Positions 1-7,333 of a stretch of 64,000 nt of DNA are shown in pieces. Made by a program: the position numbers and the translations under genes. The notes beneath the pieces were generated by a model. That model saw nothing but the letters and a program-made list of their open reading frames with translations. It was not told where the DNA came from and did not search any database. Positions within the stretch are counted from its first letter, which is position 1; each line of letters begins with the position of its first letter. The stretch is from Streptomyces sp. YIM 130001 (lineage in GTDB: Bacteria; Actinomycetota; Actinomycetes; Streptomycetales; Streptomycetaceae): positions 79,363 through 143,362 of the forward strand of contig NZ_KZ984567.1 in NCBI RefSeq assembly GCF_003574445.1, read 5' to 3'.

Positions 1-58
1 ACCCGATCCCTGCGCTGCCTCCGGTGACCAGAGCCGTCTTGCCCTCGAGCAGTCCCAT
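1..58 (-). CDS. SDR family oxidoreductase, N-terminal fragment (runs off left edge)
   Basis: Only 19 codons lie inside the window. They read MGLLEGKTALVTGGSAGIG, the first beta strand and the TGxxxGIG cofactor-binding loop of a classical short-chain dehydrogenase/reductase. The ATG is preceded by an AAGGGG ribosome binding site. The substrate cannot be inferred. The gene diverges from the TetR gene at 151 and shares its intergenic region with two perfect palindromes, so it is the likeliest target of that regulator. Confidence 0.8.
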   Translation of the reverse strand, partial: MGLLEGKTALVTGGSAGIG

Positions 59-77
59 GTGAACAACCCCTTCGATT

Positions 78-97
78 TCTGTAGCGATCGCTACAGA
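78..97. promoter_or_regulatory. Perfect 20-bp palindrome, candidate TetR operator
   Basis: TCTGTAGCGATCGCTACAGA reads identically on both strands. It lies 20 bases upstream of the SDR start codon, where a repressor would cover that gene's promoter. Size and symmetry fit a TetR dimer site. Assignment to the adjacent TetR protein is inferred from position. Confidence 0.6.
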
Positions 98-111
98 CGG
101 CAACGCTAGCA

Positions 112-135
112 CTTCCGCATCGATCGATGCGGAAG
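112..135. promoter_or_regulatory. Perfect 24-bp palindrome in the TetR promoter
   Basis: The half site is CTTCCGCATCGA and the second half is its exact reverse complement. It ends four bases before the TAAACT -10 hexamer (139-144) of the leaderless TetR gene, so a bound protein would block the RNA polymerase spacer region. Its sequence differs from the palindrome at 78-97, so either one protein binds two unlike sites or two regulators act here. Confidence 0.55.
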
Positions 136-150
136 AGGTAAACTGCGCGA

Positions 151-759
151 GTGGAGACGAAGAAGAACGGCCCGCGCGGCCGACCGCGGGGATTCGACCC
201 CGACGAAGCTCTCGAGCGCGCCATGCTGGTGTTCTGGGAGCACGGATACGAAGGGGCCAGCCTGGCCAACCTCACTCATGCGATGGGCATCTCCACCACC
301 AGCATGTACGCGGCCTTCGGCAACAAGGAAGGACTGTTCCGCAAGGCCCTCGAGCGCTACACCGACGGCCCCGGCGGCTACATGGCTCGGGCCATGGAAG
401 GGTCGACCGCACTCGGTGTCGTCGCCACGATCCTGTCCGGCGCCATCCGCAGCACCACCCGTCCGGCCAGCCCCCGCGGATGCCTGGGCGTCCACGGCGC
501 ACTCAGTACCAGCGACGCGGGACAGGAGGTCCGGGACCTTCTCGCCGACTGGCGCAACGACGGCTACGTCCGCATCCGGGAGCGGTTCCAGCAAGCCGTC
601 GACGACGGTGACCTGCCCGCCGAATCGGACCCCGGTCTGCTGGCCCGCTATGTGACGACACTGGCGAACGGCATCGCGGTGCACGCCGCGAGCGGCGTCA
701 GCCGCAAGGAACTCCAGGCCATGGCGGATGCCGCGCTACGCGCCTGGCCGCCGGTCTGA
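151..759 (+). CDS. TetR/AcrR family transcriptional regulator
   Basis: This 202-residue protein has a standard TetR_N helix-turn-helix at about residues 14-60: ALERAMLVFWEHGYEGASL, then the recognition helix region STTSMYAAFGNKEGLFRKAL. The C-terminal half is the variable ligand-binding domain, seen in TetR members that regulate reductases. The GTG start follows a TAAACT hexamer by exactly six bases, so the mRNA is probably leaderless. It diverges from the SDR gene, with two perfect palindromes in between. Autoregulation plus SDR control is the simplest reading; the ligand is unknown. Confidence 0.9.
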   Translation: METKKNGPRGRPRGFDPDEALERAMLVFWEHGYEGASLANLTHAMGISTTSMYAAFGNKEGLFRKALERYTDGPGGYMARAMEGSTALGVVATILSGAIRSTTRPASPRGCLGVHGALSTSDAGQEVRDLLADWRNDGYVRIRERFQQAVDDGDLPAESDPGLLARYVTTLANGIAVHAASGVSRKELQAMADAALRAWPPV

Positions 760-796
760 GAGCCGCGGCGGACCACCGGGCACCACCCGAGGGGAG

Positions 797-810
797 TGTA
801 CGGTCGTACG
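797..810. promoter_or_regulatory. Inverted repeat upstream of the MFS gene
   Basis: GTACG-GT-CGTAC (798-809) extends outward with one mismatched pair to about 18 bp. It lies 12 bases upstream of the TAGGGT hexamer (821-826) of the MFS gene, in the spacer or -35 region. A repressor site is plausible, with no assigned protein. Confidence 0.35.
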
Positions 811-832
811 CTTGGAGTTGTAGGGTCCGGGC

Positions 833-2089
833 ATGAGTGATGACGTGCTGGTCGGGCCCGCCGTGGCCGACCGTCGGGCCCGCGGGGCCGTGGCCGTGCT
901 GTTTCTGACCAACGGGGCGCTCTTCGCGAATCTGTTGCCGCGGTATCCCGAGATCAAGTCCGATCTCGGCATGGGCAACGCCGCGTACGGTCTGGCGGTC
1001 GCGGCGTTCCCCACGGGCGCGATCGTGGCGGGACTGGCGGCGGGGGCGCTGACCCGCCGGTTCGGCTCCGCACGGGTGGCGGTGGCCGGAACACTGCTCA
1101 CCGCAGCCGGGATTCTGGTGGCGGGCCTCGCCGAGTCGGTCCTGATCTTCGCCTCGATGCTGTTCCTGGCAGGCGCGATGGACTCGGTCACGGACGTCGG
1201 GCAGAACGCGCACGGACTGCGGGTGCAGCGCCGTTACGGGCGCTCCATCATCAACTCGTTCCACGCGATCTGGTCGATCGGCGCTGTCGCGGGAGGGTCG
1301 ATGGCCGCGGGAGCGATCGCGCTCGGACTGTCACGGGGGCAGCATCTGGTGATATCCGGCGTGCTGTTCGCGGCCCTTGCGTGTGCGGCGCTGCGGTTCT
1401 GCCTGCCGGGGCCGGACACGGAGCCGGATGCGAGGGCGGTGCCGGATTCGGAAGCCGGGCGCGCGGACGCGGCCGTCGCGGGCAAGGCGACGGCGGCAGG
1501 CCGGCCCGGCGGGCCTCGGTCGGTGTACTACGTGCTGGCCGCGCTCGTCCTCATCGCGATGGCCGGAACTCTGGTGGAGGACGCGGGCAACTCCTGGGCT
1601 GCGCTGTACCTTTCGGATTCGCTGGACGCCTCGGTGACGCTGGCCGCCTCGGGCTATATCGCCCTGGTCGGCGCCCAGTTCATCGGCCGGATCCTCGGTG
1701 ACCGGCTCGTCGACCGGTTCGGGCAGCGTGCGGTGGCTCGGGCGGGCGGACTGATCGCCGCGGCGGGCATGGGCCTCGCGCTGGCGGTTCCCACGGTGCC
1801 CGGCACCGTGCTCGGCTTCGCCGCGGCCGGACTCGGGGTGGCCACGCTGGTGCCCGCCGCCATGCACGAGGCGGACGAGCTTCCCGGTCTTCGCCCCGGG
1901 TCGGGGCTGACCATCGTCTCCTGGCTGATGCGGCTCGGCTTCCTTCTGTCACCGCCCGCCGTGGGCCTTGTCGCGGACCACACGAGCCTGCGGATGGGCC
2001 TGCTCGTCGTGCCTCTCGCGGGGCTCGTCGTGGTCGCGCTCGCCGGAGTACTTCAGACGCGTCGCACGTCAGTGAGTGGGCGGAGCTGA
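833..2089 (+). CDS. MFS transporter
   Basis: This 418-residue integral membrane protein has about twelve hydrophobic segments in two halves. They are split by a hydrophilic loop rich in Asp, Glu and Ala near residues 190-220. The loop after helix 2 carries TRRFGSAR, and the second half has GRILGDRLVDRFGQR, both versions of the MFS G-x3-D/R-x-x-G-x-R/K-R/K motif. The overall pattern recalls YbjJ-type sugar or drug exporters, but the substrate is unknown. A TAGGGT hexamer stands six bases before the ATG, consistent with a leaderless mRNA, and an imperfect palindrome covers the upstream region. Confidence 0.88.
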   Translation: MSDDVLVGPAVADRRARGAVAVLFLTNGALFANLLPRYPEIKSDLGMGNAAYGLAVAAFPTGAIVAGLAAGALTRRFGSARVAVAGTLLTAAGILVAGLAESVLIFASMLFLAGAMDSVTDVGQNAHGLRVQRRYGRSIINSFHAIWSIGAVAGGSMAAGAIALGLSRGQHLVISGVLFAALACAALRFCLPGPDTEPDARAVPDSEAGRADAAVAGKATAAGRPGGPRSVYYVLAALVLIAMAGTLVEDAGNSWAALYLSDSLDASVTLAASGYIALVGAQFIGRILGDRLVDRFGQRAVARAGGLIAAAGMGLALAVPTVPGTVLGFAAAGLGVATLVPAAMHEADELPGLRPGSGLTIVSWLMRLGFLLSPPAVGLVADHTSLRMGLLVVPLAGLVVVALAGVLQTRRTSVSGRS

Positions 2090-2301
2090 GCAGTTGTGGG
2101 ATCGGCGTCGCCAACTCTCGTCACGGTGCAGGTGAGTTGACTGCCCGCACAGAGGCTGCCGAGCCGCCGTCACCGTCCGCTCCCCGATGCGCCCAAAGGC
2201 GTGCCGGGTGCGTACGTGTGACCCGGAACACCACGTTCATGTGACCAAGAGCATGACCAAAGTCCCTGATCGGGGCGGGTGCGGCCACTTATTCTGGCGA
2301 C

Positions 2302-2598
2302 GTGTCCCCACTTGCCCGTATCGATGCCTCGTACACACCGCGCTTCGCCGAGTTCGCCTTCGAGCCCGGCTTCACGGCCGCGGTGGATCAGCATGTCGCC
2401 CACCTGCGGGAGCGACTCGCGGCGACCTGCGCGGATCTGGTGCCGCAGCCACCTGACCGCGAGTCGCTGGCCGACTATGCGCTCGGCTTCCTCGACGCAC
2501 TGACGGAGACGGGCTGGCGCGAGCCGGTCGGGCACGACTACGCGGTGTGCCGCCTCACCGCCATCTCCTGGCTGGTCAAGCGGCACGACCTCGCGTGA
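2302..2598 (+). CDS. Small hypothetical protein (98 aa)
   Basis: This is a conserved-looking small soluble protein. It begins SPLARIDASYTPRF and has a helical centre (AAVDQHVAHLRERLAATC), ending YAVCRLTAISWLVKRHDLA. It resembles short actinobacterial proteins such as the DUF6401 group, but that match is from memory and weak. The GTG start is six bases after a TATTCT hexamer, which supports a leaderless transcript. The stop codon is embedded in a strong inverted repeat that probably terminates transcription. No function is proposed. Confidence 0.65.
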   Translation: MSPLARIDASYTPRFAEFAFEPGFTAAVDQHVAHLRERLAATCADLVPQPPDRESLADYALGFLDALTETGWREPVGHDYAVCRLTAISWLVKRHDLA

Positions 2599-2630
2599 CC
2601 GTGTGCGCCGGCCGGACGCACACGGTCACG
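2594..2630. terminator. Bidirectional hairpin terminator
   Basis: A perfect 14-bp stem (CGTGACCGTGTGCG with its complement at 2617-2630) encloses a 9-base loop. It lies between the convergent small hypothetical gene and the MscS-like gene, and overlaps the stop codon of the former. No U-tract follows, as is usual in high-GC actinomycetes. Confidence 0.75.
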
Positions 2631-2668
2631 TCGCCCGCTGAGCGGACGGGCCTGTCAGGGCCGAGAGG

Positions 2669-3454
2669 TCACATGGGATCCATCGGCTCACGGTCCCGGG
2701 CCGGCTGGTGGGTGAGGGCGTCGTCGCGTCCGGCCTGGTAGGCGGTGGCGCCACCGGTCGATGTACCACGCGCCTTGGCCGTCTCCTTCTCGGCCGTGTC
2801 CAGCCAGCGCTCCCAGCGCTGCCGCATCGGGCCGATCATGCCGCCACCGACACCGACGATCAGGATGCCGGCCGCCGCCGCGAGTGCCGCGTACAGGACG
2901 GGCTGGGTGACCGTGGTCGCGATACCGGCCTGGCCGAGCGCCGCGATCACACCGAGAGCAACGATGCCCGCCCAGGCGATGGTGCCGACGGTCTTGCCGT
3001 ACGACATGGAGGACAGCGCGTTGGTGACGATGTCCCGCACCAGGTTGGCCACCGCCATCGCGACGACGATCAGGACGATCGCGACGATGCCGCGCGGCAG
3101 CCAGGCAACGATGCCGTTGATCATGTCGCTGACCGGGTTCGGGCCGAAGACACCGAAACCGAGCTGGAGCGTGATCAGGAGCAGAGCCGCATAGACGACC
3201 TTGCAGATGATCGCCGTCATGTCGTACTTGGATCCGGCGAGCATGCGGTCGGCGCCGGCCTTCTCGGCCAGTTTCTCCGAGCCGACCTTGCGCAGAACCC
3301 GGTCGAGAACGCGGGCGATCAGCTTGGACACGAACCAGCCGATCGCGAGGACGACAAGGAATGCCAGCAGTTTCGGAACGAACTGCGCAACCTTCGACCA
3401 AGCATCATTGAGGCCCTGAGTGAAATCCAGGGAAAGGGCAACATTCTGGGTCAT
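2669..3454 (-). CDS. Mechanosensitive-channel-like membrane protein with conserved TM helix repeats
   Basis: The 261-residue protein has an N-terminal TM segment (LLAFLVVLAIGWFVSKLIAR) followed by further hydrophobic stretches near residues 90-105, 120-140, 160-180 and 190-210. This is the arrangement of the conserved TM helix family (PF05552) related to small-conductance mechanosensitive channels. The C-terminal 50 residues are polar and end DREPMDPM. A GGAGG site lies eight bases before the ATG. The true MscS beta domain is not visible, so a role in osmotic release is only suggested by family membership. Confidence 0.8.
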   Translation of the reverse strand: MTQNVALSLDFTQGLNDAWSKVAQFVPKLLAFLVVLAIGWFVSKLIARVLDRVLRKVGSEKLAEKAGADRMLAGSKYDMTAIICKVVYAALLLITLQLGFGVFGPNPVSDMINGIVAWLPRGIVAIVLIVVAMAVANLVRDIVTNALSSMSYGKTVGTIAWAGIVALGVIAALGQAGIATTVTQPVLYAALAAAAGILIVGVGGGMIGPMRQRWERWLDTAEKETAKARGTSTGGATAYQAGRDDALTHQPARDREPMDPM

Positions 3455-3802
3455 GAGTGGTCCTCCACTCGTTGTGGCCCGCGCGCTGCGACGTCCGGGC
3501 GTTCGGCCCCCATTCGCGGGTCCTCGCAGGTCACCCGCCGCTCATCTCGTGTATACCACCGTGTGGGGGACGCGGCCCGGCCGAAGCGGGCCATCCGGGC
3601 GACATTGCCGATGAAAGCGGTACGGAGCGTCACGTAAAGGCCAGAGAAGTGCCGCATCCTCGTGTGCCGCCAGGAGGCGAGCGGGCCCGGCTCCTGGCCT
3701 CCGGTCCGCCCCCGCTGCAACCTCGTCGCAACGTACCGTCGGATGTACTGGTGGCGCCGGGACAGGCGCCTGCTTCGGCCAGGACGGACGGAGGACCCAG
3801 CG
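3455..3802. other. Divergent intergenic region, 348 bp
   Basis: This gap separates the start of the MscS-like gene (minus) from the DUF779 gene (plus). It should hold both promoters: a TATACA hexamer on the minus strand near 3550 and a ribosome binding site GGAGGA just before 3803. I see no convincing gene, repeat or RNA structure in it. Confidence 0.4.
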
Positions 3803-4162
3803 ATGACGGAAGAAGCCGCACGTGTGGAGCTCACCCCGGAGGCCGCCGATCTGCTGCGCCGGCTGCGTGCGATGCACGGTCCGCTGATGTTCCACCAGTC
3901 CGGCGGCTGCTGTGACGGCAGTGCCCCGATGTGCTATCAGGAGGGCGAGTTCCGCACCGGGAACTCGGACGTCCTGCTCGCCTCGCTCGAGGTGCCGGGT
4001 GTTGCGGAGCCGATCGGTTTCTGGATGTCGACGAGCCAGTACGAGGTGTGGAGCCACACACGTCTGATCGTGGACGTGGTGGAGGGGCGCGGCAGTGGCT
4101 TTTCGCTGGAGGCGCCGGAGGGTGTGCGCTTCCTGATCCGCTCCCGAGTGCTCGGTACCTGA
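3803..4162 (+). CDS. DUF779 domain-containing protein
   Basis: This 119-residue protein carries the DUF779 signature: the cysteine-rich stretch HQSGGCCDGSAPMCY near residues 33-47, followed by GEFRTG and a C-terminal segment GFSLEAPEGVRFLIRSR. In many actinomycetes members sit next to NAD-dependent aldehyde dehydrogenases, but none is adjacent here, so the partner must be elsewhere. The ATG is chosen over upstream in-frame codons because GGAGGA lies eight bases before it and the family begins here. The biochemical role is not established. The clustered cysteines suggest metal or thiol chemistry. Confidence 0.88.
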   Translation: MTEEAARVELTPEAADLLRRLRAMHGPLMFHQSGGCCDGSAPMCYQEGEFRTGNSDVLLASLEVPGVAEPIGFWMSTSQYEVWSHTRLIVDVVEGRGSGFSLEAPEGVRFLIRSRVLGT

Positions 4163-4249
4163 CCGACGGCTGATCGGTACGCGGGCGCCTCGGCATCCAA
4201 GGACGCCGAGGACGTGGCCGCACCTCCGCAGACACAGGCCGCGCGACCG

Positions 4250-4834
4250 TCAGGCGGTGAAGGCCTCGATCAGAGTCCAGATCGCCAGGCCCGCCATGCA
4301 CATACCGCCGATACGCTGCACCGTCTTCAGCGGTACGCGCTTGGCGATGAACCGCCCCACGACCAGGGCGAGCGCGGACACGGACATCAGGGCCGCGGCG
4401 GATCCGATCGCCGTGGACGCGGCACCGTTGGTGGCGGCGAGGTTCGCGGTGGTGATCTGGGTCAGGTCGCCCCACTCGCTGATGAACACGGCCATGAACG
4501 CGGTGGTGAACACGGGCCAGAATCCGGTGACCGTACGGCCGCCCTCGTCCTCGTCGTCGCCCCCGGCGCCGCTGCGCAGCAGGACGATCGCGCCGAAGGC
4601 GAAGAGCGCTGCCGAGACGAGCTTCACGGCCACCGTGGGCAGAAGTCCGATCAGGCTGCCGGCGCCGACGGCGATGGCGACGTGCACCACGAAGGCCGTG
4701 GAGGTACCGAACCAGACGTAGAGCGGACGCATACGCGTGCCCATCGCCAGGGAGGCGAACATCGTCTTGTCCGGAAGCTCGGCGAGGAAGATCAACCCGA
4801 AGGCGGTGAGGATCGTCAGGGGGTCGAGAGACAT
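4250..4834 (-). CDS. TMEM165/GDT1 family Mn2+ (or Ca2+) exporter
   Basis: This 194-residue membrane protein has six hydrophobic segments in two repeats. Each repeat carries the family ion-binding motif E-x-G-D-K/R-T/S: LAELPDKT near residue 18 and SEWGDLTQ near residue 119. The first copy has Leu-Pro before Asp, an accepted variant. An acidic loop (GGDDEDEGG) joins the halves. Bacterial homologues such as MneA and MntX export manganese. A yybP-ykoY aptamer about 120 bases upstream supports manganese-induced expression. No strong ribosome binding site precedes the ATG, as expected if the riboswitch controls access. Confidence 0.9.
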   Translation of the reverse strand: MSLDPLTILTAFGLIFLAELPDKTMFASLAMGTRMRPLYVWFGTSTAFVVHVAIAVGAGSLIGLLPTVAVKLVSAALFAFGAIVLLRSGAGGDDEDEGGRTVTGFWPVFTTAFMAVFISEWGDLTQITTANLAATNGAASTAIGSAAALMSVSALALVVGRFIAKRVPLKTVQRIGGMCMAGLAIWTLIEAFTA

Positions 4835-4954
4835 ACCCGGTACTTTCTGCTGGGGCCGGGCCGTGCGCCTGCTCTACCGACACCCTGGGGCGTCCGCGGG
4901 GAGGACTCGGCCCGGCACGACGGTGCGCCCGCACAGGGGCGCGGGCGCGATCAT

Positions 4955-5080
4955 GCCTGGCCGAAGGTCTCGTCCACCCTCCCGGTCACTGTGTGACCGA
5001 GGGGCCCGATGGCCGGGACATCCGTGGATGTCCAGTATGTCGACCAGCCGGTGTCGCAGGACTACTCCCCTTCGCTCGGC
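4955..5080 (-). promoter_or_regulatory. yybP-ykoY (Mn2+) riboswitch
   Basis: Read on the minus strand, the region contains the hallmark blocks of this aptamer. GCGAAGGGGAGTAGTCC comes first (near 5060-5076), GTCGACATACTGG follows (about 5030-5043), and GACGAGACCTTCGGC closes the structure (4960-4974). CGAAGG and CCTTCG form the closing P1 helix. A TACACT -10 candidate (5083-5088) lies just upstream, overlapping the end of the previous gene's 3' region. Downstream, GCGCCCGC and GCGGGCGC (4925-4948) form a hairpin that could be the expression platform. The regulated gene is the GDT1-type exporter. Confidence 0.87.
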
Positions 5081-5105
5081 CCAGTGTAGCGGGGCCTCGA
5101 ACGGT

Positions 5106-5300
5106 TCAGGGCTGGAGCTTGCTCACAATGTCCGCGGTGGCGGTCAGACCGTTCTGGATGGTCGGGGCCATGCTGGTGCTCGCGAGGTAGAAGCCGAGCA
5201 GGACGCAGACGAGCGCGTGTGAGATCTTCAGCGCACCGTTGCGCAGGAACACCACCGCAAGAACGACGAGCAGCAGCACCACGGAAATCGAAATGGCCAT
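5106..5300 (-). CDS. Small conserved membrane protein (64 aa)
   Basis: It begins MAISISVVLLLVVLAVVFLR, a strong membrane segment, with a second hydrophobic stretch ALVCVLLGFYLAS near residues 28-40. The C-terminal third is amphipathic. An excellent GGAGGAGG lies six bases before this ATG, which is why an upstream in-frame ATG was not used. Proteins of this type are common in streptomycetes without known function. Its stop codon is only about 25 bases from the Mn2+ riboswitch, so it could be cotranscribed with the exporter gene. Confidence 0.75.
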   Translation of the reverse strand: MAISISVVLLLVVLAVVFLRNGALKISHALVCVLLGFYLASTSMAPTIQNGLTATADIVSKLQP

Positions 5301-5423
5301 CGCCAACCTCCTCCGCCACGCAGATCCCGTGGCATACGGCCGCAAGTCTGGCGTAGCGGAGGGCCCGTCCGGGCGAGTGGCGTGTCCGCCGAAAGTGTGT
5401 TGACTGGCTGTGACTGTGGGTGG

Positions 5424-6284
5424 TCAGGACCGGTCGTAGGCGTCGAGGAAGGCCTCGAGCGCGGGCAGGTCGTCGGTGTTGAGGTGGTCGGCGTCGGCGG
5501 CGATGAGTTCGGCCCACACCGCGCCGCGGGCCTCGCCGGGCAGGTCGGGAGTGGCCCAGAAGCGGACTCGCTGCCCGCGGCCGTGGGCGGTGCGGACGAC
5601 GGTGTGCAGTCTCTCGCGTTCGGCGGTGGGCATCGGGCCGACGCCGTACCAGGTGAACTGCGTTCCCCAGTTGTCGCTGATCAATGGCATGAGCGAGGCG
5701 GGGGCCGGGCCGCCGAGGTCGGTGAGGCGTCCGTCGTAGAAGGCGTGCCGGGTGCGCTGGGCCTCCATGGGGGCGCGGACCGCGCGGTCACCGGAGATCA
5801 CGGCGGTGACCGGGCCGCGGCGCACCCCGCCGTGCGTGTAGGTGGTGAACAGGCCGCGGTATCGGCCGAGTTGGCGGTGGAGTTCGAGGTAGGCGGCCTC
5901 GCCGTCCGCCTTGATGTCGATCAGGAGCTGGACGGGCTTGCGGTGGCCTCGGTACACGGAGCCGTGGTTCGCGCGGACGCGGGCGGCCAGCGGGTCGAGG
6001 TAGAGGGAGCGCAGCGTGCGGGTGGGGTCGAGGTCCACCACGTCGTGGGCGACGAGGAGTTCGCCGTCGACGAGGTAGACGTCGGCTTCGACGCTGGTGA
6101 AGCGGTGGCTCAGGGCGTCGTGCAGGGGCCGGGGGTGCAGATAGTCGTTGTGTGCGTGGGCGCGGCGCAGCGGCTGTGGGGTCGGGGTGCGTTCGCCGGC
6201 CGTGGCGTACGAGGGGATGGCGACGGAGCCTGCCAGGGCGGCGCCGATCGTGGTGACTGCTCTGCGGCGGGTGACGAGGGCCAT
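5424..6284 (-). CDS. Secreted GDPD/PI-PLC-like phosphodiesterase
   Basis: The 286-residue protein starts MALVTRRRAVTTIGAALAGS, a twin-arginine-type signal peptide ending near ATA-GE. The mature part opens with AHAHNDYLHPRPL, then VEADVYLVDGELLVAHD. These are the paired His and Glu/Asp metal and acid-base residues of the PLC-like phosphodiesterase TIM barrel, closest to the AIM6-type branch. LLIDIKAD supplies a further acidic motif. GGGAGG sits four bases before this ATG, favouring it over an upstream one. The substrate is probably a phosphodiester such as a glycerophospholipid; this is inferred from family only. Confidence 0.85.
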   Translation of the reverse strand: MALVTRRRAVTTIGAALAGSVAIPSYATAGERTPTPQPLRRAHAHNDYLHPRPLHDALSHRFTSVEADVYLVDGELLVAHDVVDLDPTRTLRSLYLDPLAARVRANHGSVYRGHRKPVQLLIDIKADGEAAYLELHRQLGRYRGLFTTYTHGGVRRGPVTAVISGDRAVRAPMEAQRTRHAFYDGRLTDLGGPAPASLMPLISDNWGTQFTWYGVGPMPTAERERLHTVVRTAHGRGQRVRFWATPDLPGEARGAVWAELIAADADHLNTDDLPALEAFLDAYDRS

Positions 6285-6487
6285 GGTGCCTCCCGGTGTC
6301 GGTGGCGGTGACGTGTGCGGCGGGGCCATGGCGAGTATGGGGCCCCTGGCGGGCCATGTGGCAGTGGCACGACGGGAGTTGGAGTGTTCGTCGGCCGGTG
6401 TTCACCGTCGCGGAACGCCGGCCGCACGGGCGGCTGTTCGAGGGCGGCAGTAGGGTGCTCGTGTCGCCGACGACGAGGGAGTGGCTG

Positions 6488-7315
6488 ATGACCGGCACTG
6501 AACGGCCCGTGATCGACACCAGCAAGCCGCACTCGGCGCGGGTCTACGACTGGTTCCTCGACGGGAAGGACAACTACCCGGTCGACGAGGAGCTGGCGCG
6601 TCAGATTCTGGCGATCGAGCCGCAGGCGAAGCGCTCGGCGCAGCACAACCGCTGGTTCATGCACCGCGCGATTCGTCGGCTCGGCCGGGACATGGGGGTG
6701 CGTCAGTTTCTGGACGTCGGTACGGGCATCCCCACCGAGCCGAATCTGCACCGGATCGCACAGGACGTGGCACCCGCATCACGCGTGGTGTACGCCGACA
6801 ACGATCCGATCGTCCTTGCGCACGCCGCGGCTCTGCTGCGGGGCACGTCCGAGGGTGCCACGGAGTATGTGCAGGCCGATGTGCGTGACCCGGAGGCGAT
6901 TCTCCAACAGGCAGGCACGGTACTGGACTTCGGGCGGCCGATCGCTGTGTCGGTGATCGCGCTGATGCATTTCATCGCGGACGAGGACGGGGCGTTCGAG
7001 GTGGTCAAGACCTTGGTGGACGCGCTCGCGCCGGGCAGTTTCCTGGTGCTCAGTCAGCTGACGGCGGAGTTCAACCCGGAGGCGGTGAACCGCTCTGTGC
7101 GGACGTACGGGGCGGGTGGTGTCACTCTCGTTCCGCGCTCACGGGCAGAGGTGGGCCGCTTCTTCGACGGGCTCGAGCTGCTTGAGCCGGGGCTTGTGCC
7201 GGTCGACGAGTGGCACCGCTCGGACGACGAGGGCGGCGAGGACGGCGAGGACGGCGGCCGGGCGGATTCCGGGGGCCCGGTGCCGTTGTACGCCGCCGTG
7301 GGACGTAAGCCCTGA
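6488..7315 (+). CDS. SAM-dependent methyltransferase, SAV2177/DUF574 family
   Basis: The 275-residue protein has the distinctive N-terminus of this actinobacterial family: TSKPHSARVYDWFLDGKDNYPVD, then a NRWFMHRAIR segment. The SAM-binding loop is FLDVGTGIPTEPNLH, and the second acidic position is VVYADNDPIV. An Asp/Glu/Gly-rich linker (DDEGGEDGEDGG) lies near the C-terminus before the terminal VPLYAAVGRKP strand. GAGGGAG precedes the ATG. Substrates for the family are unknown and copies are numerous in streptomycetes. The gene converges on arcA. Confidence 0.88.
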   Translation: MTGTERPVIDTSKPHSARVYDWFLDGKDNYPVDEELARQILAIEPQAKRSAQHNRWFMHRAIRRLGRDMGVRQFLDVGTGIPTEPNLHRIAQDVAPASRVVYADNDPIVLAHAAALLRGTSEGATEYVQADVRDPEAILQQAGTVLDFGRPIAVSVIALMHFIADEDGAFEVVKTLVDALAPGSFLVLSQLTAEFNPEAVNRSVRTYGAGGVTLVPRSRAEVGRFFDGLELLEPGLVPVDEWHRSDDEGGEDGEDGGRADSGGPVPLYAAVGRKP

Positions 7316-7333
7316 CTGCCGCGCAGGGACCGG

